Positions 46,512 to 55,253 of a DNA stretch of 64,000 nucleotides are shown piece after piece. Made by a program: the position numbers and the translations under genes. Each line of letters begins with the position of its first letter. The first letter of the stretch is position 1. The DNA comes from JBBRZM01 sp963813635 (lineage in GTDB: Bacteria > Actinomycetota > Acidimicrobiia > IMCC26256 > JBBRZM01), in NCBI GenBank assembly GCA_963813635.1, contig CAWEZO010000007.1, positions 248,001 to 312,000 on the forward strand, given 5' to 3'. The notes beneath the pieces were generated by a model. That model was given only the letters and a program-made list of their open reading frames with translations. It did not search any database and was not told the DNA's origin.

Positions 46512-48313
46512 ATGAAGCTCGGCGTCGACACCGGGGGCACGTTCACCGACGTGGTGACCGACGACGGCGCAGTGGCCAAGGTCTGCTCCACTCCCGACGA
46601 TCCGGCAGCGGCCGTGCGCGACGCAATCGCCGCGGCGGTGCCGGCCGGCGCGCGGGCCGAGTTGCTGGCGCACGGCACGACCGTGGCGACCAACGCGCTG
46701 CTGCGAGCGGCGCGGGGGCAGGGTCGCGCTGGTCGCGACGACCGGTACCGGCGACGTCATCGAGATCGCGCGCCAGGTGCGCCCGTCGCTGTACGACCCG
46801 TTCGCCGATCGGCCCGAGCCGCTCGTACCCCGCGAGCTCCGGTTCGAGGTCGGCGGGCGCCTCGACGCCGACGGCCACGAGATCGAGCCGCTGACGCTCG
46901 AGCACCTCGACTCGTTCGCCGCCGACGTCGACGCGGTGGCGGTCTGTCTGCTGCACGCCGACCTGAACGCGGCGCACGAGCAGGCGGTCGCGCAGGCGCG
47001 TTCGTGCCGGGGATTCGATGTGACGTGCTCGCACGACGTCTCGCCCGAGTTCCGGGAGTACGAACGGATCGTCACGACGGTCGCGAACGCGATGCTGCGG
47101 CCGGTCTGCCGTCCGTACCTCCGCGACCTCGCCGCGCTCGCCGACTCGGTGCTGGTCATGACGTCGGCCGGTGGCCTGATGCCGGCGGTGCAAGCGGCGG
47201 AGCTTCCCGCATCGCTGCTGCTCACGGGCCCGGCGGGCGGCGTCCGCGCCGCCGCCGAGCTGGCGACCGCGTGCGGACTGCCCGACGCGGTGTGCTTCGA
47301 CATGGGCGGCACGAGCACCGACGTGTGCCTGGTCCGGGGCGGCGTGCCCGAGCCGGCGCCGATCACGAAGGTCGCGGGGTTCCCGATCCGGTTGCCGGCG
47401 CTCGACATCCACACGATCGGTGCGGGCGGAGGTTCGATCGCGCGCCTCGATGCCGGCGGCGCGCTGGTGGTCGGTCCGGAGAGCGCCGGCGCGGTGCCGG
47501 GTCCCGCGTGTTACGGCCACGGCGGGCCGAGGCACCGACCGTCACCGACGCGGATCTCGTGCTCGGTCGCATCCCGCGCGGAGCCGCGTTCCCCGGTCTC
47601 GGCCGGCTGGACCTGCGCCGCGGCGCGGCCGGCGCTCGAGCAGGCCGGAGTCTCGGCCGACGGTGTCGATTGCCGTCGTCGACGCGGCGATGGAACGCGC
47701 GGTGCGGTCGGTGACGGTCGAGCGCGGCGTTGACCCTCGCGAGCTGGCGCTCGTCGCGTTCGGCGGCGCCGGTCCGCTCCATGCGTGCGCGGTGGCCGAC
47801 GCGCTCGGCGATGCGCGCGGTGATCGTGCCGCCGCGGGCGGGCGTGTTCTCGGCCGTCGGGCTGCTGTGCTCTCCGCGCGCAGCGCGAGCTCGTCCGCAG
47901 CTGGTCGACGCCCGGCGAGACCGACGGACTGGACGACGCGCTCAACGGCCTCCGACGGGAGGCGGTTGCGCTCGTGGGCGGCGACGCTGCCGGAGCCGAG
48001 ACGTTCGTCGACTGCCGCTACGCGGGACAGAGCCACGAGCTCACCGTCGCGACGGTCGACGCGTTCCACGACGAGCACGCGCGCCGCAACGGCTACGCCC
48101 GCGCCGACGCCCCGATCGAGGTGGTCGCGCTGCGGGCCCGCGCGCCGCGACGCGCCACTCGACATCGAGGCGCTCCCGGAAGTTGTTCGTCGCCGGGTCG
48201 TCGGGCCGCAGGTCGTCGCCGAAGCCGACTGCACGGTCTGGGTGCCCGACGGCTGGACGGCCGAGCCCGGCCCGCTCGGCGCCTGGATCCTCGAGCGGAG
48301 CGCGGGTCCATGA
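46512..48313 (+). CDS. hydantoinase/oxoprolinase family protein, subunit A (frameshifted)
   Basis: ATP-dependent hydantoinase A. N-terminal GVDTGGTFTDVV, AHGTTVATNALL, EFREYERIVTTVANA, SAGGLMPAVQA, GPAGGVRAA, CFDMGGTSTDVCLV and GAGGGSIARLD are diagnostic. Breaks near 46690-46720, 47530, 47660, 47815, 47880 and 48150. It overlaps subunit B by 4 bp. The pair could hydrolyse hydantoins, 5-oxoproline or N-methylhydantoin, or carboxylate acetone-like substrates; the sequence does not decide. Confidence 0.85.
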
Positions 48314-49870
48314 GACTCGACCCCGCCTCGTTGCAGGTGTTGATCTCGCGCCTCGTCGGCATCGCCGAGGAGATGGGTGGTGTGCTGCGCCGCGCCGCGT
48401 ACAGCCCCAACATCAAGGAGCGCGCCGACTGCTCGGCCGCGCTGTTCGCCGCCGACGGCGATCTGCTCGTGCAGGCGGAGCACATTCCCGTGCATCTCGG
48501 CTCGATGCCCGCTGCCGTGCACGCCGCGATCGACGCAACCGCGGAACATGGCGTGAGGGCCGGTGAGCAGATCGTGCTCAACGACCCGTTCGCCGGGGGG
48601 ACGCACCTCAACGACGTCACGCTCGTGGCGCCGTGCTTCGTCGACGACGGAGCTCGTCGGCTGGGCCGCGAACCGCGCGCACCACGCGGACCTCGGCGGC
48701 ATTGCGCCCGGCTCGATGCCACCCGACGCGCTCGAGATCGACGAGGAGGGGCTGCGGTTCCCGCCGATGCTCCTGACGGCCGCCGTCGAGGCGAGGTTCG
48801 CGTCGAGCTCGCGCACACCCGACGAGCGGCGCGGCGATCTCGACGCGCAGATAGGCGCGAACCGGCTCGGTGTGGAACGCCTCGCTGCGCTGGCCCGGCA
48901 CCTCGGCTCCACCGCGCCCGACGCGTTCGCCGAGATCATTGACTACGGCGAGCGCCGCATGCGCGCCGCGCTGCACAGAGCTGCCCGACGGCGAATGGCG
49001 CTTCGACGACGTGCTCGACTCGGCGGGTCCCCGCCCCGAACAACAGCAGTCGACACCGGTCGTCGTGACGTTGCGCATCGCGGGTGAGACCGCGACCTTC
49101 GACTTCACCGGTACGGGGGCGCAGCGTCCGGGCAACGTCAACGCGGTCGAAGCGGTGACGGTGAGCGCAGTCGCGTTCGCGTTGCGGTCGCGCGACCGAC
49201 CCCGACGATCCCCGCGAACGGTGGGGCCATGCGACCGGTCACGGTGCTGGCACCGGTCGGCACGGTCGTCGCGGCGCAACCGCCGGTCGCGGTCGGCGCC
49301 GGAAACGTCGAGGTGAGCCAGCGCGTCGCCGACGTCTGCCTGGGTGCGCTCGCGAACGCGGTGCCCGACCGGCTCGGCGCCGCGAGCCAGGGCACGATGA
49401 ACAACGTCATGCTCGGCGGTGACACGTGGGTGTACTACGAGACGATCGGCGGCGGCCAAGGTGGGCGGCCCGGTCGCGACGGTATGAGCGGCGTGCACAC
49501 CAACATGACCAACACGCGTGACACGCCGATCGAGGCACTCGAACGCGCCTTGCCGGTACGAGTCCGCGTGTACGGGCTGCGCAGCGGGAGCGGCGGTGCA
49601 GGTCGCTGGTCGGGCGGCGACGGGATCCGGCGCGATCTCCAGCTCCTCGCACCGGCGACCGTCTCGCTCGTCACCGAGCGGCGCACCAGCCGGCCGTGGG
49701 GCCTCGCCGGTGGCGGCCCCGGCGCGGCGGGCGAGAACTGGTTGTTGCGCGGCGGCGTCGAGGCGACGGCCGAGCGCGTCGCCGACAAGGTGACACTGGA
49801 CCTGGAGCCGGGCGACGTGTTGCGCATCCTGACGCCCGGCGGCGGCGGATGGGGAACGCCTCGCTTGTGA
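48310..49870 (+). CDS. hydantoinase B/oxoprolinase family protein (frameshifted)
   Basis: Partner of the preceding subunit. LISRLVGIAEEMGGVLRRAAYSPNIKERADCSAA, VLNDPFAGGTHLNDVTLV, GSMPAAVHA, GNVEVSQRVADVCLGAL, GGDTWVYYETIGGGQGGRPGRDG and the final TPGGGGWGTPRL are typical HyuB signatures. Breaks at about 48650, 48980 and 49190. The last 650 bp are clean, marking the end of the error-dense block. Confidence 0.87.
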
Positions 49871-49904
49871 GCGCTCCTGGACGTCGGACCGTAGAATGCG
49901 CGTC

Positions 49905-50336
49905 ATGCAGTGCGAGGCTGCGATCGACATCGATGCCGCGCCCCGCGATGTCTGGGCGGTGCTGACCGACGTCGAGCGGTGGCCGCAATGGACAGCTTCG
50001 ATGACGAGCGTCCAGCGTCTCGACGAAGGCCCGTTCGCCGTGGGGAGTAGAGCGCGCGTCCGCCAGCCCAAGCTTCCGGCCGCGGTGTGGGAGGTCACCG
50101 ATCTCGAGCCCGAGCGCTCGTTCACTTGGACCGCGAGCGCCCCGGGGGTCAACTCCACTGCCGAGCACCGGTTGACGCCTCGACCGGCCGGTGCCGTGAG
50201 CGTGACCCTCGGCATCTCCCAGACCGGCCCGCTGTCTCCGCTCGTCGCCCTGCTCGGCTCCCGCATCACCCGGCGGTACGTGCGAATGGAGGCCGAGGGG
50301 CTGAAGCGGCGCTGTGAGGATCTCGAGCGAGGCTGA
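49905..50336 (+). CDS. SRPBCC-fold (polyketide cyclase/START-like) protein
   Basis: 143-aa lipid- or small-molecule-binding fold: EAAIDIDAAPRDVWAVLTDVERWPQWTASM, GSRARVRQPKLPAAVWEVTDLEPERSFTW, EHRLTPRPAGAVSVTLGI. ATG at 49905 is preferred to 49896 because TAGAAT lies exactly seven bases upstream (49892-49897), the leaderless pattern, and because the fold begins with the E-A-A-I-D strand. Six bp from greA, tail to tail. Confidence 0.75.
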   Translation: MQCEAAIDIDAAPRDVWAVLTDVERWPQWTASMTSVQRLDEGPFAVGSRARVRQPKLPAAVWEVTDLEPERSFTWTASAPGVNSTAEHRLTPRPAGAVSVTLGISQTGPLSPLVALLGSRITRRYVRMEAEGLKRRCEDLERG

Positions 50337-50342
50337 GGTACG

Positions 50343-50822
50343 TCAGTCGAGCGAGCGGACGCTCACGACTTCCACTTCGAACGCGCGGCTCGGGCCGTCG
50401 TAGTTGACGACCTCGCCGGGCGCGTGACCGACGAGCGCCTGACCGAGCGGCGAGCTCGTCGACAGCACGTCGAGCTCGGGATGCCGCTCCTCGATGGAAC
50501 CCACGAGGTACGACATCGTGTCTTCGTCGTCGTCCATGCGAATCTCGACGACGGTGCCCGGCGCGACGACGTCGCCCGCTGTCCCTTCGACGACGATCGC
50601 GTACTTGAGGAGCTGCTCGAGCTGGCGGATACGCGCCTCGTTGTGGCCCTGCTCGTTCTTCGCCGCGTCGAAGTCGGCGTTCTCACGAATGTCACCGTGC
50701 TCGCGTGCCTTCTCGATCCACGCCGAGATCTCCTTGCGCCTTTTGTTGGAGCGCTCCTCGAGCTCGTCCTGCAGGCGCTGATGCGCTCGGGGTGAGAGGT
50801 GCGGTTGTTCGGGCCGTTCCAT
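50343..50822 (-). CDS. greA: transcription elongation factor GreA
   Basis: 159 aa. The N-terminal coiled coil (LSPRAHQRLQDELEERSNKRRKEISAWIEKAREHGDIRENADFDAAKNEQGHNEARI) carries the acidic tip residues (GDIRENADF) that stimulate RNA cleavage by stalled polymerase. The C-terminal FKBP-like domain follows (PGTVVEIRMDDDEDTMSYLVG, SPLGQALVGHAPGEVV). ATG at 50822. Divergent from the leuB leader promoter 52 bp away. Confidence 0.92.
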   Translation of the reverse strand: MERPEQPHLSPRAHQRLQDELEERSNKRRKEISAWIEKAREHGDIRENADFDAAKNEQGHNEARIRQLEQLLKYAIVVEGTAGDVVAPGTVVEIRMDDDEDTMSYLVGSIEERHPELDVLSTSSPLGQALVGHAPGEVVNYDGPSRAFEVEVVSVRSLD

Positions 50823-50874
50823 GGCGATGAAGATACCTGGCGCGCCGGTGGACGCTGACGATGCGGTTACTCGT

Positions 50875-50903
50875 TTGACAGTGCTCGTCCGGAATGGGAA
50901 CCT
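50875..50903 (+). promoter_or_regulatory. promoter of the leuB-ilvE-cimA leader
   Basis: Consensus -35 TTGACA at 50875-50880; a weak -10 (GAACCT, 50898-50903) follows after 17 bp. The leader peptide ATG is at 50913. Confidence 0.45.
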
Positions 50904-50912
50904 GATGGTTCT

Positions 50913-50993
50913 ATGTGTGACGGCTCGACCACCGCGCGCCACGACGCCACCGACGATCGTTTCGACGACGGCTTCGGCGTCATTATCTTGTAG
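50913..50993 (+). CDS. branched-chain leader peptide ending FGVIIL
   Basis: 26-codon ORF, Asp/Thr-rich in the middle and ending Gly-Phe-Gly-Val-Ile-Ile-Leu-stop (GTC ATT ATC TTG TAG). All three branched-chain amino acids are read in the last four codons, directly before a hairpin and an intrinsic terminator. This is the expected control peptide of ribosome-mediated attenuation. The following genes make exactly these amino acids. Confidence 0.75.
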   Translation: MCDGSTTARHDATDDRFDDGFGVIIL

Positions 50994-51048
50994 CGAGCGC
51001 CGCAGTCCGGCGTTCGCTCTCGACCGTCCACCTCGGTGGGCGGTTTTT
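50993..51048 (+). terminator. leuB-ilvE-cimA attenuator
   Basis: Hairpin GCGAGCGCC-N7-GGCGTTCGC (50993-51017, one G-U pair), then terminator stem ACCGTCCACC/GGTGGGCGGT (51023-51044) running into five T (51044-51048). The arrangement matches that upstream of leuA: both first hairpins begin GCGAGC right after the leader stop. Confidence 0.72.
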
Positions 51049-51117
51049 CGTTCCCCGACTCTGCAACAGCCCACATCACACCCGCATCCGACCAAGCCCA
51101 AGCCAGACAGGAACACC

Positions 51118-52110
51118 GTGACCTACAGGATCGGCATCATCGGCGGTGACGGCATCGGCCCCGAGGTCGTGGCCGAGGCCGAGAAGGTGCTGCGCGCCAC
51201 AGGCGTCGATCATGTGGCGGTGCCGTTCGACCTCGGTGGGGCGCGCTATCTCGAAACCGGCGAGGTCTTGCCCGACGCGACGCTCGACGAGATCCGCACC
51301 CTCGACGCCGTGCTGCTCGGTGCCGTCGGCACTCCCGACGTGCCACCCGGTGTGCTCGAACGGGGCCTGCTGCTCGAGTTGCGGTTTGCGCTCGACCTCT
51401 ACATCAACCTCCGGCCATTTGTTGCGGGGCCGAGCGCGTACAACGACGGTATCGATCTGGTCGTCGTGCGCGAGAACACCGAAGGTGTCTACGCGGGCGA
51501 GGGCGGGTTCCTGCGCCACGGCACGCCCCACGAAGTCGCGACGCAGGGATCGGTCAACACGCGGATGGGCGTGGAGCGCTGCGTGCGCTACGCGTTCGAC
51601 CTGGCCCGGTCGCGTGACCGCAAGCACCTCACCCTGGTGCACAAGACCAACGTGCTGACCTTCTCCGGCGACTTGTGGCAGCGCACGTTCAACGAGGTGG
51701 CGACCGAGTATCCCGACGTTGCCACCGGCTATCACCACATCGACGCGGCGTGCATCTACTTCGTGCAGGACCCCGGCCGCTACGACGTCGTGGTCACCGA
51801 CAATCTGTTCGGCGACATCCTCACCGACCTCGGTGGCGCGGTCTCGGGCGGCATCGGCCGTGCCGCGTCGGCCAACCTCAACCCGGCGCGCACCGGGCCG
51901 TCAATGTTCGAGCCCGTGCACGGCTCCGCGCCCGACATCGTGGGCACAGGCACGGCCGATCCACGCGCCGCGATCATCTCCGCTGCGATGCTCGCCGAGT
52001 TCCTCGGCGAAGCTGACAGCGCGGCCCGTATCCGAAAAGCAGTTGCCGGATCCGACGACGTGGTGGGCACCACGTCGGAGGTCGGCGACGCGATCGCCCG
52101 CGCCGTCTGA
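51118..52110 (+). CDS. leuB: 3-isopropylmalate dehydrogenase
   Basis: 330-aa beta-decarboxylating dehydrogenase: IGIIGGDGIGPEVVAEAEKVL, LLELRFALDLYINLRPF, VVRENTEGVYAGEGGF, HKTNVLTFSGDLW, VVVTDNLFGDILTDLGGAVSGGIG and FEPVHGSAPDIVGTG. Oxidises 3-isopropylmalate; may also take erythro-3-methylmalate in the citramalate route to isoleucine. GTG at 51118 after ACAGGA. Heads the ilvE-cimA operon, 69 bp after the attenuator. Frame intact. Confidence 0.92.
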   Translation: MTYRIGIIGGDGIGPEVVAEAEKVLRATGVDHVAVPFDLGGARYLETGEVLPDATLDEIRTLDAVLLGAVGTPDVPPGVLERGLLLELRFALDLYINLRPFVAGPSAYNDGIDLVVVRENTEGVYAGEGGFLRHGTPHEVATQGSVNTRMGVERCVRYAFDLARSRDRKHLTLVHKTNVLTFSGDLWQRTFNEVATEYPDVATGYHHIDAACIYFVQDPGRYDVVVTDNLFGDILTDLGGAVSGGIGRAASANLNPARTGPSMFEPVHGSAPDIVGTGTADPRAAIISAAMLAEFLGEADSAARIRKAVAGSDDVVGTTSEVGDAIARAV

Positions 52111-52138
52111 GCGCGGTCAACAGAAAGGCAGCACCGAA

Positions 52139-53056
52139 ATGCCGTTCGAGACCACCGAGAAGATCTGGATGGACGGAAAGCTCGTCGATTGGGACGACGC
52201 GCGCATCCACGTGCTCACGCACACGCTCCATTACGGGTCCGGTGTGTTCGAGGGCATCCGCGCGTACCCGACGGCAAACGGCCCCGCGGTGTTCCGGCTC
52301 ACCGACCACATCCGACGGCTCCACGAGTCGGCCGACCTGTTCCTGATCGAGATGCCGTACTCGGTCGAGGAGCTCGTCGAGGCGGTCAAGGAGACGATCC
52401 GCGTCAACGGCGTGGAGTCCTGCTACATCCGGCCCATCGTGTACCTCGGGTACGGCGAGATGGGTCTCAACCCGCTCACGTCGCCGGTGCAGGTGTCGAT
52501 CGCCGTGTGGCCCTGGGGCACGTACCTCGGCGACGAGGGCCTCAAGCACGGCGTGCGCATGAAGGTGTCGTCGTGGCGGCGCATCGATCCCAACGTGAAT
52601 CCGGCCGCGGCAAAGGGCACCGGTATCTACGTCAACTCGAGCCTCGCGAAGGTCGAGGCGCTCAAAGCCGGCTACGACGAGGCGATCATGCTCAACACGC
52701 ACGGCTTCGTGGCCGAGTGCACCGGCGAGAACGTGTTCATCGTGCGCAACGGCGTGCTGGTGACGCCGCCGCTGTCGTCGGGCGCGCTCGAGGGTCTGAC
52801 GCGCGACTCGGTGATTACCATCGCACGCGACCTCGGCTACGAGGTGCGCGAAGACAACCTCCTGCGCAGTGATCTGTATCTCGCCGACGAGGCGTTCCTC
52901 ACCGGCACCGCCGCCGAGATCGTGCCCATGCGCTCGGTCGACGACCGCGAGATCGGCGAGCCGGGCGAGATCACCCGCAAGATCCAGGAGACCTACTTCG
53001 CCGCGGTGCACGGCGAGCTCGACACCTATCGAGACTGGCTCGAATATGTCCGCTGA
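52139..53056 (+). CDS. ilvE: branched-chain amino acid aminotransferase
   Basis: 305-aa class IV PLP enzyme. WMDGKLVDWDDARIHVLTHTLHYGSGVFEGIRAY, YIRPIVYLGYGEMG, the lysine region GIYVNSSLAKVEALKAGYDEAIMLN, ECTGENVFIVRNG and FLTGTAAEIVPM are diagnostic. Final step for Ile, Leu and Val. 28 bp after leuB with AAAGGCAG before the ATG; its end overlaps cimA by 11 bp. Confidence 0.93.
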   Translation: MPFETTEKIWMDGKLVDWDDARIHVLTHTLHYGSGVFEGIRAYPTANGPAVFRLTDHIRRLHESADLFLIEMPYSVEELVEAVKETIRVNGVESCYIRPIVYLGYGEMGLNPLTSPVQVSIAVWPWGTYLGDEGLKHGVRMKVSSWRRIDPNVNPAAAKGTGIYVNSSLAKVEALKAGYDEAIMLNTHGFVAECTGENVFIVRNGVLVTPPLSSGALEGLTRDSVITIARDLGYEVREDNLLRSDLYLADEAFLTGTAAEIVPMRSVDDREIGEPGEITRKIQETYFAAVHGELDTYRDWLEYVR

Positions 53057-54686
53057 CAGCCCGCTCAACGAGACGCTCGACACCCGTGATCCAGAGTGGC
53101 CTGCCGCGGTCGAGATCTACGACACAACGTTGCGGGACGGGTCGCAGCTCGAGGGCATCTCCCTGACCGTCGACGACAAGCTGCGTATCGCGGAGCAGCT
53201 CGACTGGCTCGGCGTGCATTTCATCGAGGCCGGCTGGCCGGGCGCGAATCCGAAAGACGACGAGTTGTTCCGGCGCATCGGCAACGAGCTGACGCTCGAC
53301 ACCAGCCGGCTCGTCGCATTCGGCATGACGCGTCGCATCAAGGGCAAGGTCGACTCCGACGACACGCTCCGTCATCTGGTCGAGTCGGGCGCGCCGACCG
53401 CATGCATCGTCGGCAAGACGTGGGACTACCACGTGCTCGAAGCGCTCCAGACCGATCTCGACGAAGGCGTCGCCATGGTCGCCGACTCGGTCGAGTACCT
53501 CCGCGCCCAGGGCATGGACGTGCTCTTCGACGCCGAGCACTTCTTCGACGGCTACCGGCGCAATCCCGAGTTCGCGCTGCGCGTGCTCGAAGGCGCGGCC
53601 GTGAAGGGCGCGTCGCATCTGGTGCTGTGCGACACCAACGGCGGCACGCTGCCGCACGAGGTCGAAGGCATCGTGCGCGAGGTCGTGGCCTACTTCGGTG
53701 ACGACGTCGTGATCGCGGTACACCTCCACGACGACGCGGGCACCGGCGTCGCCAACGCGCTCGCCGGCGTACGCGGCGGCGCCACCCAGGTGCAGGGCAC
53801 CATCAACGGCTACGGCGAGCGCACCGGCAACTGCAACCTCACCACGATCATCCCCGACCTCACGCTGAAGATGGGCATCGAGACGATCCCGAGCGACCGG
53901 TTCGAGCGGCTCACACCGGTCGCGCACCACGTCGCCGAGCTCGTCAACATGGCCCTCAATCCGCAGGCGCCGTTCGTGGGCTCGTCTGCGTTCGCGCACA
54001 AGGCCGGCATCCACACGAGCGCGATCGCCAAGCGCCCCGACGCGTACGAGCACGTGCACCCCGACAGCGTCGGCAACGGCACCCGTTTCGTGGTCTCGGA
54101 GCTCGCCGGCAAGTCGACGCTCACGCTCAAGGCGCAGGAGCTGGGGATCGAGCTCGACGGGCCGCAGCTCAACGAGGTGATCGACACGCTCAAACGGCTC
54201 GAGCACGAGGGGTACCACTTCGAGGTGGCCGACGCGTCGCTCGAGCTGCTGATGCGCCACGCGACCGGGTGGCGCCAGCCGTGGTTCCGCGTCGAGACGT
54301 TCCGGGTGATCACCGACGATCTCGACGCCGAAGAGACGCCGGGCGGCGTCACGACGGAAGCCACGCTCAAGGTGCACGTCGGCGGTGAGCGGATCATCGC
54401 AACCTCGGAAGGCAACGGGCCCGTGAACGCGCTCGACGGCGCGCTGCGCAAGGCCGTCAGCACGCGCTATCCGGCGCTCGACCACGTACATCTCACCGAT
54501 TACAAGGTGCGCGTGCTCGACACCCAGAAGGGCACCGGTGCCGTCACCCGCGTGCTGGTCGACTCCACTGACGGCGAGCGCACGTGGACGACCATCGGCG
54601 TGAGCGACAACATCATCGAGGCGTCATGGCAGGCGCTGGCCGACTCGCTGGTGTTCGGCTTGCTCAAAGCCGAGTCGAACGGCTAG
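53046..54686 (+). CDS. cimA: (R)-citramalate synthase
   Basis: 546-aa acyl-transferase making citramalate from pyruvate and acetyl-CoA. EIYDTTLRDGSQLEGISLTVDDKLRIAEQLDWLGVHFIEAGWPGANPKD, HLHDDAGTGVANALAGVRGGATQVQGTINGYGERTGNCNL and SSAFAHKAGIHTSAIAKRPDAYEHV distinguish CimA from LeuA; the C-terminal LeuA dimer-type regulatory domain is present (VHLTDYKVRVLDTQKGTGAVTRVL). It provides a threonine-independent route to 2-oxobutyrate and isoleucine. ATG at 53046 lies within the end of ilvE, so translation is coupled. Confidence 0.9.
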   Translation: MSADSPLNETLDTRDPEWPAAVEIYDTTLRDGSQLEGISLTVDDKLRIAEQLDWLGVHFIEAGWPGANPKDDELFRRIGNELTLDTSRLVAFGMTRRIKGKVDSDDTLRHLVESGAPTACIVGKTWDYHVLEALQTDLDEGVAMVADSVEYLRAQGMDVLFDAEHFFDGYRRNPEFALRVLEGAAVKGASHLVLCDTNGGTLPHEVEGIVREVVAYFGDDVVIAVHLHDDAGTGVANALAGVRGGATQVQGTINGYGERTGNCNLTTIIPDLTLKMGIETIPSDRFERLTPVAHHVAELVNMALNPQAPFVGSSAFAHKAGIHTSAIAKRPDAYEHVHPDSVGNGTRFVVSELAGKSTLTLKAQELGIELDGPQLNEVIDTLKRLEHEGYHFEVADASLELLMRHATGWRQPWFRVETFRVITDDLDAEETPGGVTTEATLKVHVGGERIIATSEGNGPVNALDGALRKAVSTRYPALDHVHLTDYKVRVLDTQKGTGAVTRVLVDSTDGERTWTTIGVSDNIIEASWQALADSLVFGLLKAESNG

Positions 54687-54695
54687 CTCGCGCCG

Positions 54696-55253
54696 ATGCC
54701 GACCGATCCCTACATCCCCGCCCGTCTCGAAGATGAGCCGCGCCAGGAGACCAACCTTGCGCCGGGCGTGAAGCTGCCTGCTGCCAACGCGTGGCGGGCT
54801 GATCGTCCCGGTGACCTGGAAGCGGGCCAGCCGAGCGGCGCGTTGCTGGGCTCGCCCGGTCCCAACGTCGGCTACGCGCTCACGCTGGTCGAGCGCATCA
54901 AGGATCAACTCGTCACCGCCCCGCACGAGCGCGTCGACGACGCCATGGGCGTGATTGCCGAGATCGCGATGAAGCGAGCCTCGCTGTTCGGGCGGGCGCC
55001 GGTGATGGCCGACGTCGACGCCGCGCGTGCCCTGCTCGGCTACGAGGGCAACGTGCCCGACGATTTCGTCGAATGGCGCGTGCGCGCGGTGCACGACGCG
55101 AACGACGATTACGTCCAACGGCGCTCGCTGATCGATGCGGTGCCCGACGAATTGTTGCGGCTCACCTCGAGCGCGTTCACGGCCCAGGTGCCACGCGCGC
55201 AGGAGGACCTCCGCGCCTCGGCTGCTGCCGCTGCTACGGCCGGGCCGACATGA
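54696..55253 (+). CDS. unknown protein coupled to acyl-CoA dehydrogenase
   Basis: 185 aa, not recognised. Polar N-terminus (TDPYIPARLEDEPRQETNLAPGVKLPAA), then a helical region (YALTLVERIKDQLVTAPHERVDDAMGVIAEIAMKRASLFGRAP, DVDAARALLGY, DDFVEWRVRAVHDANDDYVQRRSLIDAVPDELLRL). No signal or membrane segment. It starts 10 bp after cimA and overlaps the next gene by 4 bp (ATGA), so it may be an accessory factor of that dehydrogenase or of the operon. Confidence 0.6.
   Translation: MPTDPYIPARLEDEPRQETNLAPGVKLPAANAWRADRPGDLEAGQPSGALLGSPGPNVGYALTLVERIKDQLVTAPHERVDDAMGVIAEIAMKRASLFGRAPVMADVDAARALLGYEGNVPDDFVEWRVRAVHDANDDYVQRRSLIDAVPDELLRLTSSAFTAQVPRAQEDLRASAAAAATAGPT

Noticed and set aside
53046..54686. 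Second leuA (2-isopropylmalate synthase)
   Set aside because: The EIYDTTLRDGSQLEGIS and GWPGANPKD motifs and the operon context fit citramalate synthase rather than LeuA.
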